Source of the DNA: Lachancea thermotolerans CBS 6340
Taxonomy: Eukaryota > Ascomycota > Saccharomycetes > Saccharomycetales > Saccharomycetaceae
Length of the DNA stretch: 64,000 nucleotides
Assembly: GCF_000142805.1 (NCBI RefSeq)
Contig: NC_013080.1
Location: 992,001-1,056,000, forward strand
Direction of reading: 5' to 3'
The notes beneath the pieces are model-generated. The model had not been told where the DNA came from. It saw only the letters and a program-made list of their open reading frames with translations, and did no database searches. A program made the translations under genes and the position numbers. Positions 49,826 to 59,722 of the stretch are shown here, in pieces. Numbering within the stretch: position 1 is the first letter of the stretch; each line of letters opens with the position of its first letter.

Positions 49826-51394
49826 CTAAGTTCCGTACTCTAATTGACTGTCCTCAGAAGATTCTTGGGTCATACCCAGTTGCTGTAGGGTGTGCATTCT
49901 CTCTAGTCGAGCTTTGCTTTCCCGCCTCACAAAGTAAAGTAGGCTAGACGAAGTAATCACAGTCAAAGAAACAAGAATTAGGTTTACCGGAGTGGGGTTC
50001 ATTTTGAAAGTCTTGTGTGTTGTCTTATCCAAAAGACTTTGCGACATGTTGAGTATACCGGAAATGCACATGAGTAACCCGTAGACAGTACCGAATGTGT
50101 CAAATCCGAAGACCTTAGCACAGTAGTCGGAAACAACAGTATAGTAGAATGGTCTGTAGGCAACCAACATTAATATTCCCAGCAAGTTTAAGGTAAAAGA
50201 GTGTAACAACCCGAGCACACCAATGGTTACAGAGATAACTGCCACAGTTGCCATTGCTGTCAATGTTGAGCAGTTATCCAGCACAAGTCCAATAAATGGG
50301 ATGGATACAACACCTCCGAGCGGCAGCGCAACATCAAAGATGGCGTTCATCTTCTCGGCTTTCTTGTGACTCCCTAGAAGATACTCCTCCTGGGACCTGA
50401 CGGTGGCTACAAAGTAGTTGATTCTGAGCATGCAGACAACCGTAAACGCCAACATCAATACAAACCAAGGGCTTTTTATCTGCTTTTTGGCAGGAAGTCC
50501 GTGCAAAACTCCGAAAATACCATTGGTCTTCTTCTCCAACTTGGCCTCAACATAGTTCTCCCATACAGACTTGCGGCGAGAGTTTGAAAGCACCGGCCGA
50601 ATGCTCGAGGAATGAGCGGAAAGTAAAGACTGCCTCTCGTTCTCATCCGGAATGATGTGGGAACCGTCCTCGCCTTCGGGAAGATTGCCTTCCATGTCTA
50701 GGCCTTCAACTTCCAATTTTTGCACCGCGCCAAGCGACTTGTAAGACTCTTTTGGCATAACAAGAAGCTGGCAGGCGGAAATAAAAACAGGAACAATCAG
50801 GTATCCTGTGAAGAATTTCTTCAGAGTCAAGTCGGGAGTCCAGTTCTGGTAAGAGAGCCGGTAGAAGAAAAACAATGCCGAAGATGTGTCAAAAGCGCCC
50901 GTGATAAGAGCCAATATGGTACCAGAGCGCTTAGGGAAGCTGTTGGCCAGTTGGAACGTTGAGATAAACACGAAAGGCCCGCCAATGGCAAGCAGGGTGT
51001 AACCAGTAATGTAGGGGTCCAACAGCGAAATTTTATGGCTCCAAGCGAGACTCAAAGACCCTAATGCAAGTAATGCAGATCCGACGAAGCCGCACACTCT
51101 AGGCCCTTTCAAGTCCAGCACCCAACCGACTAAAAGTGCCGCTACGTTTGTGGTACCCGCTCCCACCGTGAACATGAAGTTCAGCTTCAGGTCCTGAGCT
51201 GTACAAGGTACCGAGGGATCATTCACTTTGGTGGTTTGGAAGGCGTTTCCTTCGGGGCGGCACAACTCCGAGTATACTCCTTGGTCTACCAAGATAGGCT
51301 TGAGAGCTGCGAACCCGAAGATTGGACCAGCAGCGAACAAGCACCAAATGATCGCGCATGCAATCTGGATCAACTTAATAGAACTTTCCTTCAT
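49826..51394 (-). CDS. YMR221C: MFS-type membrane transporter, YMR221C family
   Basis: A 522-residue multi-pass protein, related to S. cerevisiae YMR221C (504 residues), a member of the major facilitator superfamily reported from vacuolar and mitochondrial fractions; its substrate is unknown. About 12 hydrophobic segments are visible, six before and six after a hydrophilic loop of about 120 residues (roughly 225-340). The first segment (IKLIQIACAIIWCLFAAGPI) is followed by a lumenal loop with two cysteines. Later blocks include WVLDLKGPRVCGFVGS. I chose the ATG at 51394; farther upstream only a GTG is in frame, so a short N-terminal exon cannot be ruled out. Confidence 0.85.
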   Translation of the reverse strand: MKESSIKLIQIACAIIWCLFAAGPIFGFAALKPILVDQGVYSELCRPEGNAFQTTKVNDPSVPCTAQDLKLNFMFTVGAGTTNVAALLVGWVLDLKGPRVCGFVGSALLALGSLSLAWSHKISLLDPYITGYTLLAIGGPFVFISTFQLANSFPKRSGTILALITGAFDTSSALFFFYRLSYQNWTPDLTLKKFFTGYLIVPVFISACQLLVMPKESYKSLGAVQKLEVEGLDMEGNLPEGEDGSHIIPDENERQSLLSAHSSSIRPVLSNSRRKSVWENYVEAKLEKKTNGIFGVLHGLPAKKQIKSPWFVLMLAFTVVCMLRINYFVATVRSQEEYLLGSHKKAEKMNAIFDVALPLGGVVSIPFIGLVLDNCSTLTAMATVAVISVTIGVLGLLHSFTLNLLGILMLVAYRPFYYTVVSDYCAKVFGFDTFGTVYGLLMCISGILNMSQSLLDKTTHKTFKMNPTPVNLILVSLTVITSSSLLYFVRRESKARLERMHTLQQLGMTQESSEDSQLEYGT

Positions 51395-52168
51395 CTTTTC
51401 AAGTTCAATTGAGTTGCTGGAATGCGTGTGAGAACCCAACTCAGCTTCCACAATTTGTATCTCAAATACTACTTATCAATTAAAATGAGATATCAAAAAA
51501 TCGCGATCTCCTGCGCTTAGTTCCACGTGAAGGGCGTCAACGCATAAGGGCTTCAAGCTGATAACCCCTTCTTCTAAAAGATAAAGGTCGATTATGGTGG
51601 CCATCCGGAGATTTTGGGCCAAGTGTTCAAGTGGCTAAGCTTTGTATGACGAAATTAACAGCCGGCTTGTAATGAGTCTTAATGCCGAGCAAGTTTGTTG
51701 CCCTTATGAACCCGACAAGTTCAATTAGGCTCACGGTCCAAACTACTGCTGCTGTGCTGTGAAGGTCGTACTGGAAGGAATTTTTTGAGGTTGAAGGATA
51801 TGCTTGTGCGATAGGCACGGCCCGAGAGCCATTTCAAGATGGTATCACAACTGTTGCTGATAAAACTTGCGGAATATTTGAGTGGTGTTTGTTGCAGCCG
51901 GCCAAGGCTTCAGACACCAAGGTGGCTCTACGGTATGGTGGTACTTTAGAGTTGCCTGGAAGCATATTCCGCTTGTGGGATGCAGTCCGGTTGTTTCGCA
52001 GCATTGTCCTTGCGTGCGCTACTGCGCGATTGGCGCGGTTCTTCAACACGAACCTAGCCGAAGCACAGTCGAACGCAGTTTTCTCCACAAAAGCTGTTCA
52101 GTTTGGCTCGCAAGGGGTTTCCTTGCAGTGATCTCGTTCTATAACTTTAAGTAGCTGTGTCTAACACA
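51395..52168. other. Gap between YMR221C-type gene and FSH3
   Basis: 774 bases between two minus-strand genes. A CACGTG core lies near 51524. Short frames on both strands show no family content. Confidence 0.5.
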
Positions 52169-52936
52169 TTATACCTTGCCCAGCCCATCGATTGCGTCAA
52201 GCAGATCATCGCCGAGGTCAGGCTGTTCTGGGTTTTGCTGGGCCTCATTGTCGCACTTTTGTTTAGGGGCTTCGCCTGCCATTTGAAGCCAATTGGCGAC
52301 TTTGGCAACAAAACCTTTGCCGTTGGGCACGAAGTGGCCGCCAGGATGCTTCAGAAGAGTCCGGGTGCCTTCCGAGCAGGAATTGTAAAGCCGCATGACC
52401 CTAGAGCTCTCTACAACAGTGTCAAGCTCGCCCATTACGTGCAAGGATGGCACTGTGATGGGGTGCCGGTTGTATTGTTCCTGGAACCATTCAGGATGCA
52501 TCCGAAAACCGCTGAAGCTTATAAAAAACTTGAAGTCTGGCTGCTGCTCTGCTGTCAATCCTAGCAGCTGGCGAACATTAGTGCAAAGGTAGCCAGCATA
52601 ACCGGCACCCTGGCTGAAACCAGCAATTCCATCGAACGGACCATTCTCAACAATGTAGTCGTGTAAAAAGTCCGTGGTGGACTGTGGCACTTTATATTGG
52701 TCGTGCGGATCCTTTAACCACCAGCCGAAAATGTTCTCAGTGCCAGCGTTGGTGTTGAAAACTGAGGCCATATCATCGACGCTGCTTATATCTACGCTCG
52801 GTATCCTGGAAGGAGCAGATGGATAGTATAGTTCATATCCCAGCTTGGCAAGAGACTTGCGGAGGCCACTACTCTTTGCATAAAATATGGGTCCAGACTG
52901 GGCATATCCGTGAAGCATTAGCACCTTTATCGCCAT
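52169..52936 (-). CDS. FSH3: FSH-family serine hydrolase (pre-duplication FSH2/FSH3)
   Basis: A 255-residue alpha/beta hydrolase of the FSH (family of serine hydrolases) group, related to S. cerevisiae Fsh3 (266). The catalytic triad is visible: the Ser in GFSQGAGYAG, the Asp in MGELDTVVESSR, and the His in HPGGHFVPNG. The start IKVLMLHGYAQSGPIF is the family motif with the oxyanion HG. No signal peptide is present. The natural substrate is unknown. Since FSH3 is YOR280C and FSH2 is YMR222C, both tracks meet here, and this single gene may stand for the ancestor of that pair. It is divergent from UBP8. Confidence 0.93.
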   Translation of the reverse strand: MAIKVLMLHGYAQSGPIFYAKSSGLRKSLAKLGYELYYPSAPSRIPSVDISSVDDMASVFNTNAGTENIFGWWLKDPHDQYKVPQSTTDFLHDYIVENGPFDGIAGFSQGAGYAGYLCTNVRQLLGLTAEQQPDFKFFISFSGFRMHPEWFQEQYNRHPITVPSLHVMGELDTVVESSRVMRLYNSCSEGTRTLLKHPGGHFVPNGKGFVAKVANWLQMAGEAPKQKCDNEAQQNPEQPDLGDDLLDAIDGLGKV

Positions 52937-53107
52937 CGCGCCTGCTTGTTCTTTGTTCGATATGTACTCAAGATAGCAAGAGAACTTGATCTGAAATTGT
53001 GTTGAAAAAATGTTTGGACTAAGACCGAGATTCGTAAGATCAAATTTAGTACTCCGAGTTATATATAGCTTATTCAGTGCTTTATAGGCAGCAGTGTCAT
53101 TTCAAAG

Positions 53108-54469
53108 ATGAGCTGTCAGCATTTGGATCAGATATTTCGGAATGAAAAGACTCGCGACGGGGTGCTGAGGGCCTACAACATGATTCGATACATCATCGAG
53201 CACAGCAGCTTCCAGAACAGGCATTTACACTCAATGAGATGTTCTGAATGTCTAGAAATTAATTGTGGATCAACCTTCATGTGTCTTCAGTGTGGAGTGT
53301 GTGGTTGCTGGAACAAAAGCCATTTCGCACTTCACAGCAAAAAGGCGGGACATATTTTTGGAGTGAACTCTAGCAACGGCCTTCTGTTCTGCTTCAAATG
53401 TGGCGATTATGTGGGCGGCAACGAAACGCTGATCAATTCTACGCTCGTGAAGTACTGGGACGACATCTCCGTGAAAAGTAGTTTGCCTGTTGCAAAAGGC
53501 AGAGACGGTTTGTGCGGCCTAGTGAATATGGGGTCAACCTGTTTCATGAGCAGCATTATTCAGACGCTAGTTCACAACCCGTACGTCCTTAAACAGTGTA
53601 TGAACCAGAATCATTATTCTCGTTGTGACATCCAAGACAGCTCATCGTGCTTTTCCTGCGCTTTGGATCAAATCGTGATGAACTTTTATGGCCCAACCTC
53701 CGATGCAACGTTTACTTCGCAACAACGCGGTTTCGTAGATTTGCTCCTTTGCTCCTGGAAGACGAACAAGAATTTGGCAGGTTACTCGCAGCAGGACGCT
53801 CACGAGTTTTTGCAGTTCTTTCTAAATCAACTACACGCAGACCATGTCAGGGTCGCACAGACCAACGTAAAAGCGGAAAACTGTAACTGCATTCTACACA
53901 CTGCTTTTCAAGGTTCTCTCAGGAGCTCAATTCTTTGCACAGACTGCCAGGATGGCAGTAACATTACTTTTGACCCAATGATGGATCTGTCACTCGATAT
54001 AAAAAACAAATCAACACTGGTGGAGTGTCTTCAGAGCTTTCACAAGGGGGAAAGACTCACGGACTTTAATCATCATTGTTCCAGTTGCGGATCCGTGCAA
54101 AATCCAATAAAGCAAATGACTATCGCAAAGCTTCCTCCTGTGTTAGTTTTGCAGCTAAAAAGGTTTGAGCATCTTATGAATGGCAATAACGTGAAACTTA
54201 ATGGAGAAATAACATATCCTGCATACCTCAACATGGCCCCCTTTTGTCATCATAGCGAAGCTCGCTCGGTGCCAGATATGGTGTACGAATTGGTAGCTGT
54301 GATCTCGCAGGAGGGCTCTGTGAACCAAGGTCATTACACGTGCATGTGTAAGGTACCAGGTGGTCAGTGGTTCCGATTCAACGATACAATGATCGTTAGC
54401 ATTACAGAAGAAGACGTCCTTCGGCAACAAGCATATTTACTTTTCTACGTCATCCGCCAAATCGGCTAG
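53108..54469 (+). CDS. UBP8: SAGA histone H2B deubiquitinase
   Basis: A ubiquitin-specific protease of the SAGA deubiquitinase module (with Sgf11, Sus1 and Sgf73) that removes ubiquitin from histone H2B. It has 453 residues (S. cerevisiae 471). The N-terminal ZnF-UBP domain covers about 35-115, with paired cysteines (RCSECLEI, CLQCGVCGCW, CFKCGDYVGG) and histidines. The catalytic core begins with GLVNMGSTCFMSS, nucleophile Cys145, and includes GYSQQDAHEFLQFFLNQL, a zinc-binding CxxC pair, and NQGHYTCMCK with His409, then FNDTMI. All catalytic residues appear present. It is convergent with PLP2, 84 bases apart. Confidence 0.97.
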   Translation: MSCQHLDQIFRNEKTRDGVLRAYNMIRYIIEHSSFQNRHLHSMRCSECLEINCGSTFMCLQCGVCGCWNKSHFALHSKKAGHIFGVNSSNGLLFCFKCGDYVGGNETLINSTLVKYWDDISVKSSLPVAKGRDGLCGLVNMGSTCFMSSIIQTLVHNPYVLKQCMNQNHYSRCDIQDSSSCFSCALDQIVMNFYGPTSDATFTSQQRGFVDLLLCSWKTNKNLAGYSQQDAHEFLQFFLNQLHADHVRVAQTNVKAENCNCILHTAFQGSLRSSILCTDCQDGSNITFDPMMDLSLDIKNKSTLVECLQSFHKGERLTDFNHHCSSCGSVQNPIKQMTIAKLPPVLVLQLKRFEHLMNGNNVKLNGEITYPAYLNMAPFCHHSEARSVPDMVYELVAVISQEGSVNQGHYTCMCKVPGGQWFRFNDTMIVSITEEDVLRQQAYLLFYVIRQIG

Positions 54470-54553
54470 TTCCAAGTTCCAGCATCTGCATTTCATCTCA
54501 TATATTGAGCTCTATCATAATGTAACTCTTAGGGCTGCTAGCAAGTTCAGCAA

Positions 54554-55363
54554 TTAATCAAAAAAATCATCATCGTCGCTGTCTCTGCCGACTCCAAGGT
54601 TAAATTTCCCCGTGATACCGGACTTTATTCCTTTCCTTGTGTAGCGATTAGCCCTTTCCTCTCTAGCTTCGTCATCATCAGCATTAATTGCCAGCCTCTC
54701 ATCTTTCTCGTCGACTGCTCCTACCTTGACCATAAGGTTCTCGAGGTCGGTTATGCTGGTGTCATTGCCCCCAAGTTCAAGCAGCGTAACCAGGTTCTTG
54801 AGCACTTGACCGCGGTAGTACACAATCAACGTCGGGCAGTTGTTTTCGGGGTAGTTTTCTATAGCTCTATTAGCAGGAATATCAACGAACTTGATCTGCG
54901 GGAACTTTCTAGCTGCCTGATCGAAAAGGCTTGAGAGTATTCTACTCTGCATTTTGCTTTCGAGAGACATATGCACAAACACGTAAACGCCGTCATCCTC
55001 CTTCTCTTTGGAACCCAAACTACACTCCGTAATCTCTTTGTTGTACTCTGGTTTATTAATGTGAAATACCTGGCCAAATTTAGATTTCTCCTGCAACTTT
55101 TGGATCTCCGCCATTCTTTTTCTTCTGTAGATATCTAAGAATTCTTCATCCTCTTCATCTTCTAGCTCCTCCAAATCGGAAAAGTCTAGCCCTTCCAGGC
55201 GGTTTTCGTGCTGTTTCGCAAGCGCCTCTTCCAGGGCTTCTTCGAGCTGAGCGGTAGGAGAAGGCGGTCTTTGAGGAATTACACCATGTTGCCTCAAAAT
55301 ATCATTCCACTCCGTATCTTCTGTCTCGTCCACATCAACCTTTACTAGCGGCTCGTTTTGCAT
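54554..55363 (-). CDS. PLP2: Phosducin-like protein, CCT co-chaperone
   Basis: A 269-residue phosducin-like protein (S. cerevisiae Plp2, YOR281C, 286) that helps the chaperonin CCT fold actin and tubulin. MQNEPLVKVDVDETEDTEWN opens the protein, followed by DILRQHGVIPQRPPSPTAQL. A helical, acidic N-terminal part (EALAKQHENRL) leads into the thioredoxin-like domain with FGQVFHINKPEYNKE, IPANRAIENYPENNCPTLIV and YYRGQVLKNLVTLLELGG. It ends with DDDDFFD. I chose the ATG at 55363; the frame upstream opens only from a GTG. Confidence 0.95.
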   Translation of the reverse strand: MQNEPLVKVDVDETEDTEWNDILRQHGVIPQRPPSPTAQLEEALEEALAKQHENRLEGLDFSDLEELEDEEDEEFLDIYRRKRMAEIQKLQEKSKFGQVFHINKPEYNKEITECSLGSKEKEDDGVYVFVHMSLESKMQSRILSSLFDQAARKFPQIKFVDIPANRAIENYPENNCPTLIVYYRGQVLKNLVTLLELGGNDTSITDLENLMVKVGAVDEKDERLAINADDDEAREERANRYTRKGIKSGITGKFNLGVGRDSDDDDFFD

Positions 55364-55502
55364 TTTGATCTGCCGTTGGACCACCAACACCTATTAGACG
55401 AATAACGAGAAACTTTGGCGAACATCACTACCGTAGTAATTGTCGCGTATAAAGTGATGTCAATTGAGACCGTCACGACATTGCCTATTGGCCTTGTGGG
55501 AA

Positions 55503-57497
55503 TCATCCTCTTTTCCGAGCAAGCAGAGAATTTAGCATATCTGTTTTGGGCGTTTTCTGCCTTACAGCTTTGGGTTGGTTTTTCCGGCTTTGTGTATTTT
55601 TCCTCGAAGTGCGCTTTTTATCTGATGAACCCTCTACGACTTCAGTTTCGCGTCTCGATACGTTGCTGGGATGCTCCTGGTGATCTTCGTGTGTATCGTC
55701 TATCTCCATGGGGGAAAACCCTGGGTCACTTCCCTCAGAGTTTACGATTTCGGCGCTAACCGGGTGCTGCTCGCGAGCTCTTGTTTTGTGGTTGGTGGAA
55801 CGAGGCGCTCTTGTGACTTTTGATGTTATAGGGAAACGCGATGAAGTTGCTTCAATATCAAAGTCTGAATCAGAGTCGACTGATTGATTCGATGCATTGG
55901 ACGCAGCCGCCAACTCGTAATTGTCAAAAGGCCGCCTGTGTGAAGCGAGAGAGTTTGCCGACCTAACTTCTTTCACAAGCTTTTTTAAATCTTGAATGTC
56001 TTCGATGTTCACAAGTTGCTGATTTGAGATCAAAATTTTGACTTCGTTGTCAATTTCACGATCAATGTAGTCTTTGAGAGCAGTTTTCTCATCTTTCTCG
56101 ACAAACCTGCCTATAGCCTCGTTCATCCCGAGTTCTGGTAGCAAAGAAAGATTCATGGATTTCAATAGACCTTTGACCATAGTCTGCACACCAAGATTGC
56201 TGTCTCTCTCCTTGGCTAAAGCCTCCACATCCATTTGTTCTTTTAGCTTCTTAGATCCCGATCTTTTCTTATAAAGTTGAATGACATTGTTCGTGTTAGC
56301 TACTTGGCCGACGAAACGATTGCTGAATCTCCGAGGATTTTCTACCTGAAAGTCCAAATCCGCTTCATTCCTTCCACTATAATCTACTCTCAAGCGAACA
56401 AGAGGTAAATCAGAAGACGGTATAATTTCTTGCGCTCCATCGGCCGTACGTTTCCTCGCAGACTTTTGCTCAAGTCCTTCTGTAATCATAGCTTTGACTT
56501 CTTGTTGCAAATAACTGGTAATTGAGTCTTTATCATGGGGCTTTAAACCAGGTACATCCTTCAAAGAAACATCTCGCATTATGAAAGGTCTGACAGTTTT
56601 TAAAGGGATACTGGTGAGATTAGGGTGCTTTCCAGCCCGAACTTCGAGTATAAATACCTGTTTCTCTTTTGATTCAGCATCGCACAATGAGGTTGCGACC
56701 GAAGAACCTGGCTGCAGCACATCGAACCCTTTTGTTGGATTGCGCACAAGGTGGGGTATGCATTCGTGCTCATGACCCCACACAACAAGATCAAGAAAGT
56801 CTGGAAGAAATTGCTCCGGAAGAAATGCAGTGTTTGTGTGCCCCGTATGATTTTGATGAACACACATAAGGTTAAACCATTCGCCATCGCGGATGGCGGG
56901 AACATTGAACTTGACTTTGCCCTCCTTGAAAGTGCGGAAAAGTCGCTCATCTCTCACAGAGGCCAGCCCATAAAGGGCGAGTTTGGTGTCTCCTTTTTGA
57001 AACAAGAGCGGCGTAACTTCGATATTATCGCTTTCCATCACTTTACCGAAGTGGTTTACCAGGCCGCTAATTTGCAAGATGTCGATTGGGCTCAGTAATG
57101 TGTCACCTGAGGCATCGTCGTGATTTCCCGATATGCTGAACACCGGTATTGATATATTCAGGTTAGGGTCTTCGTAGTTTACGTCTGAAAACTCACCAAA
57201 CTTGAACACGAGCGACGGGTCACTCAGTAGCTCGAGTTCGCATGGCTTGTCACCCATGCAGTTTAGACGTAGACTTTTCATGACTTGATAAAGTGCTTTT
57301 TTGGAAGGTTTGTTGACATGAAACAGGTCTCCTCCTTGAAGAACCATGTCAACATTGTAATCCTTGGCGATAGTCAATACCTCGTTAAATGTCTTCCAGG
57401 AATCATCCCCAGCTATGGGGTCATTCTCATTATATCCAACATGGTTATCAGAAGTTATCAGGACACGAATAGTGTCGGGATCCGGGTATTCTTGCAT
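55503..57497 (-). CDS. MRE11: Double-strand-break repair nuclease of the MRX complex
   Basis: The nuclease of Mre11-Rad50-Xrs2, acting in DNA break resection, telomere upkeep and meiosis. It has 664 residues (S. cerevisiae 692). The phosphoesterase motifs are in order near the N-terminus: [13 protein letters not shown] with Asp17 and His19, [34 protein letters not shown] and VWGHEHECI, so all metal-binding residues appear intact. A capping domain follows (to about 420), and then a disordered, charged C-terminus with basic patches ([15 protein letters not shown]). It is divergent from YOR283W over 131 bases. Confidence 0.97.
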   Translation of the reverse strand: MQEYPDPDTIRVLITSDNHVGYNENDPIAGDDSWKTFNEVLTIAKDYNVDMVLQGGDLFHVNKPSKKALYQVMKSLRLNCMGDKPCELELLSDPSLVFKFGEFSDVNYEDPNLNISIPVFSISGNHDDASGDTLLSPIDILQISGLVNHFGKVMESDNIEVTPLLFQKGDTKLALYGLASVRDERLFRTFKEGKVKFNVPAIRDGEWFNLMCVHQNHTGHTNTAFLPEQFLPDFLDLVVWGHEHECIPHLVRNPTKGFDVLQPGSSVATSLCDAESKEKQVFILEVRAGKHPNLTSIPLKTVRPFIMRDVSLKDVPGLKPHDKDSITSYLQQEVKAMITEGLEQKSARKRTADGAQEIIPSSDLPLVRLRVDYSGRNEADLDFQVENPRRFSNRFVGQVANTNNVIQLYKKRSGSKKLKEQMDVEALAKERDSNLGVQTMVKGLLKSMNLSLLPELGMNEAIGRFVEKDEKTALKDYIDREIDNEVKILISNQQLVNIEDIQDLKKLVKEVRSANSLASHRRPFDNYELAAASNASNQSVDSDSDFDIEATSSRFPITSKVTRAPRSTNHKTRAREQHPVSAEIVNSEGSDPGFSPMEIDDTHEDHQEHPSNVSRRETEVVEGSSDKKRTSRKNTQSRKNQPKAVRQKTPKTDMLNSLLARKRG

Positions 57498-57628
57498 CCA
57501 CCAGTTTTCGGTCTCATGATGTCATGCTTATTATTGTTTGATCAACAAATGTGATTCTTATATTTATTAGAACGACAAGAATAAAGTTGGAAAATAGAAA
57601 CCTGTGGGTTGAACTCATTGCAGGCAAG

Positions 57629-58321
57629 ATGACAAAGGACGCCTCCTATTATACAGCTAATGAAGATCCTGGTGTTTTAAGGATTTTTGTTATAAGACAT
57701 GGCCAAACAGCTGAGAATTCAAAGAAGATTTTACAGGGACACTTGGACACCGATTTGAATGAAACTGGAATCGAGCAGGCACACAAACTGGGCTCATACC
57801 TTGCCAACGATAAAAAGATAAAGTTTGACAAGATATACACCAGCGATTTGAAGAGATGCCAGCAAACCCTCGCACAAATACTAGACAGCTACCCAAAGCA
57901 GGATACACCAGAAGTTGTCAAAGATAGTGGGCTGCGCGAGCGGTCCATGGGTGAAATCCAAGGCATGCACTTGGACCAAGCCGAGGAGTACGCCGCGAAG
58001 CACGGAAAAGGTTCCTTCCGCGATTTTGGAGAGAAGCCTGACGCCTTCGGAAAAAGGCTGACGACCGCGGTAAATAATATCGTGGAAGACTGTCGCGATC
58101 TGAAGAACATAGCAATGGTAAGTCATGGAGGTTCTATCCGCCAGCTTCTCATGTGGCTTGACTATCAAGAGCACGACATTCGTAGGATCGTTGTTTTCAA
58201 CACTTCTGTGACCGTTATAGACTACGTGAAAGACGCCAAACGCTATGATGTTAAAAAGGTTGGAATGACTCAGCACTTGGGTAGTGGTGAGTTTGTTGTA
58301 TCCGATCTTCGGCTGCGTTAG
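57629..58321 (+). CDS. YOR283W: Histidine-phosphatase (phosphoglycerate-mutase-like) protein
   Basis: A 230-residue member of the histidine phosphatase superfamily, the same length as S. cerevisiae YOR283W, which is described as a broad-specificity phosphatase. The phospho-accepting histidine lies in VIRHGQTAEN (His24), the partner arginines in SDLKRCQQT and LRERSMGEIQGM, and the second catalytic histidine in VSHGGSIRQLL. There is no signal sequence. I chose the ATG at 57629, which gives the expected length; upstream the frame opens only from a GTG. Confidence 0.94.
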   Translation: MTKDASYYTANEDPGVLRIFVIRHGQTAENSKKILQGHLDTDLNETGIEQAHKLGSYLANDKKIKFDKIYTSDLKRCQQTLAQILDSYPKQDTPEVVKDSGLRERSMGEIQGMHLDQAEEYAAKHGKGSFRDFGEKPDAFGKRLTTAVNNIVEDCRDLKNIAMVSHGGSIRQLLMWLDYQEHDIRRIVVFNTSVTVIDYVKDAKRYDVKKVGMTQHLGSGEFVVSDLRLR

Positions 58322-58572
58322 GCCGGGTTTGTTTGTGAAAACCGGTCATTTAGCTTTCTCCTTTCAGCATAGAATCAATATACATTCTAAGTATGTTCTA
58401 AACAAAGTGTTATTGTGCAGCTAGCTAGAGCCCACAGAATATAACCAAGGCAGAAGGACTCTTGAGGTACACCTTTCTTTTGCTGTTTAGCTTTTCCAGC
58501 TGATTTTTTTACGAATTAAATAAAACTATGCGCTATTCTTATCTTGGACACCCTAATCGTAGCCAACCAAAG

Positions 58573-58983
58573 ATGTGGAAAGCGATAGTTGATGCGTTTA
58601 ACGGTAACGAAGGAGTGCAATCAGGTGGCAAGAAACAAACCTACGACTTTACAGCTGTTAACAACATAGTTCAAGACCCTCAGAGTTCCAAGATTTTGGT
58701 TGATGTCAGAGAGCCCGAAGAGTTTGAGGGAGGCCACATCGAGAAGGCAGTGAACATGCCATTCAGAAGCCACCCGCTAGCTCTCCATGAACCAGCTGCC
58801 GAATTTGAAAAGAACTACGGCTTCAAGAAACCCTCAAAGGACGCGGAACTAGTTTTTCTCTGCGCTTCAGGATTTAGAGCTGGCAACGCTAGGGAAGAAG
58901 CTACCAAAAGCGGGTACCAAAACGCTAACGTTTACCCTGGTTCTATGAAGGATTGGATATCTAAGGGAGGTAAGACGATTTGA
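58573..58983 (+). CDS. RDL1: Rhodanese-domain thiosulfate sulfurtransferase
   Basis: A single-domain rhodanese of 136 residues (S. cerevisiae Rdl1, YOR285W, 139) that transfers sulfane sulfur. ILVDVREPEEFEGGHIEKAV, then NMPFRSHP, and the active-site loop FLCASGFRAG with Cys97 match the family; the end VYPGSMKDWISKGG is also typical. I chose the ATG at 58573 because it matches the S. cerevisiae start (MWKA). An in-frame ATG at 58528 would add a 15-residue basic extension. RDL2, a paralogue, follows 215 bases downstream. Confidence 0.94.
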   Translation: MWKAIVDAFNGNEGVQSGGKKQTYDFTAVNNIVQDPQSSKILVDVREPEEFEGGHIEKAVNMPFRSHPLALHEPAAEFEKNYGFKKPSKDAELVFLCASGFRAGNAREEATKSGYQNANVYPGSMKDWISKGGKTI

Positions 58984-59198
58984 GGGTTTAACACAAAGGT
59001 TTGTTCACGTAGCTGTTCCAAAGTTGAAAGTGACTTTCGAAGATCTTCAGTCTTGGGAGGCGAGAATGTTCGTGAAGCCTGTATAATTCATGTATTGCGT
59101 TTGTCCTTTATGTCGAAGTAAAATTATAGTAATATAACTCTACATTGTGAAAACAGAAACCGAAACATCTTGAAAAAGGGGGACAAAGAACTTCGATA

Positions 59199-59615
59199 AT
59201 GTTGAGAGCATTACTGGTGGCTCCGAGATGTGCAGTAGGCTCAAGGTGTATGAGCACGAGTGCTTCAAAGGTTTATAAGTTTGAAGACATCAGATCCCTG
59301 GTGCAGAAACCTAACCCCCAGAAAATTTTGGTCGACGTCAGAGAGCCCAGCGAACTTCAACAGTACAAGTTACCAACGGCTATCAACATACCATTGAAGT
59401 CTGCTCCGGGAGCCTTGGGTCTATCTCCAGATGAGTTCCAAGATGTCTTTGATTTTGAGAAGCCTAAAACTGACAAGGAGCTAATATTTTTCTGTGCGGC
59501 AGGTGTGAGGGCTAAGGCGGCAGAGGAGCTCGCGAAGTCTTATGGCTACGAGAACACAGGTGTCTACCCAGGGTCCATCCATGAGTGGCTGGAGAGGGGC
59601 GGTGACAAGTTGTAA
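59199..59615 (+). CDS. RDL2: Mitochondrial rhodanese
   Basis: A 138-residue single-domain rhodanese with a mitochondrial presequence (MLRALLVAPRCAVGSRCMST, rich in Arg and Ser, without acidic residues). The domain has ILVDVREPSELQQYKLPTAI, NIPLKSAPGALGL and the active-site loop FFCAAGVRAKAAEELA with Cys99, ending SYGYENTGVYPGSIHEWLER. This matches S. cerevisiae Rdl2 (YOR286W, 149 residues), a thiosulfate:glutathione sulfurtransferase. RDL1 and RDL2 form a tandem pair as in S. cerevisiae, probably an old duplication. It is convergent with RRP36. Confidence 0.95.
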   Translation: MLRALLVAPRCAVGSRCMSTSASKVYKFEDIRSLVQKPNPQKILVDVREPSELQQYKLPTAINIPLKSAPGALGLSPDEFQDVFDFEKPKTDKELIFFCAAGVRAKAAEELAKSYGYENTGVYPGSIHEWLERGGDKL

Positions 59616-59722
59616 TCTTGGTGTTAGTTAGCCTTTTTGGTCTGTCGCCGAGAAACTGTATATAGAGTAAAAATGCTACCGCTAGCCTTATTGTGAGTAC
59701 GATCGTGTATCCTGTCTCGAAT

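Noticed and set aside
55415-55759. Plus-strand frame across the end of MRE11
   Set aside because: It lies mainly opposite the well-supported MRE11 coding sequence and has no family content.
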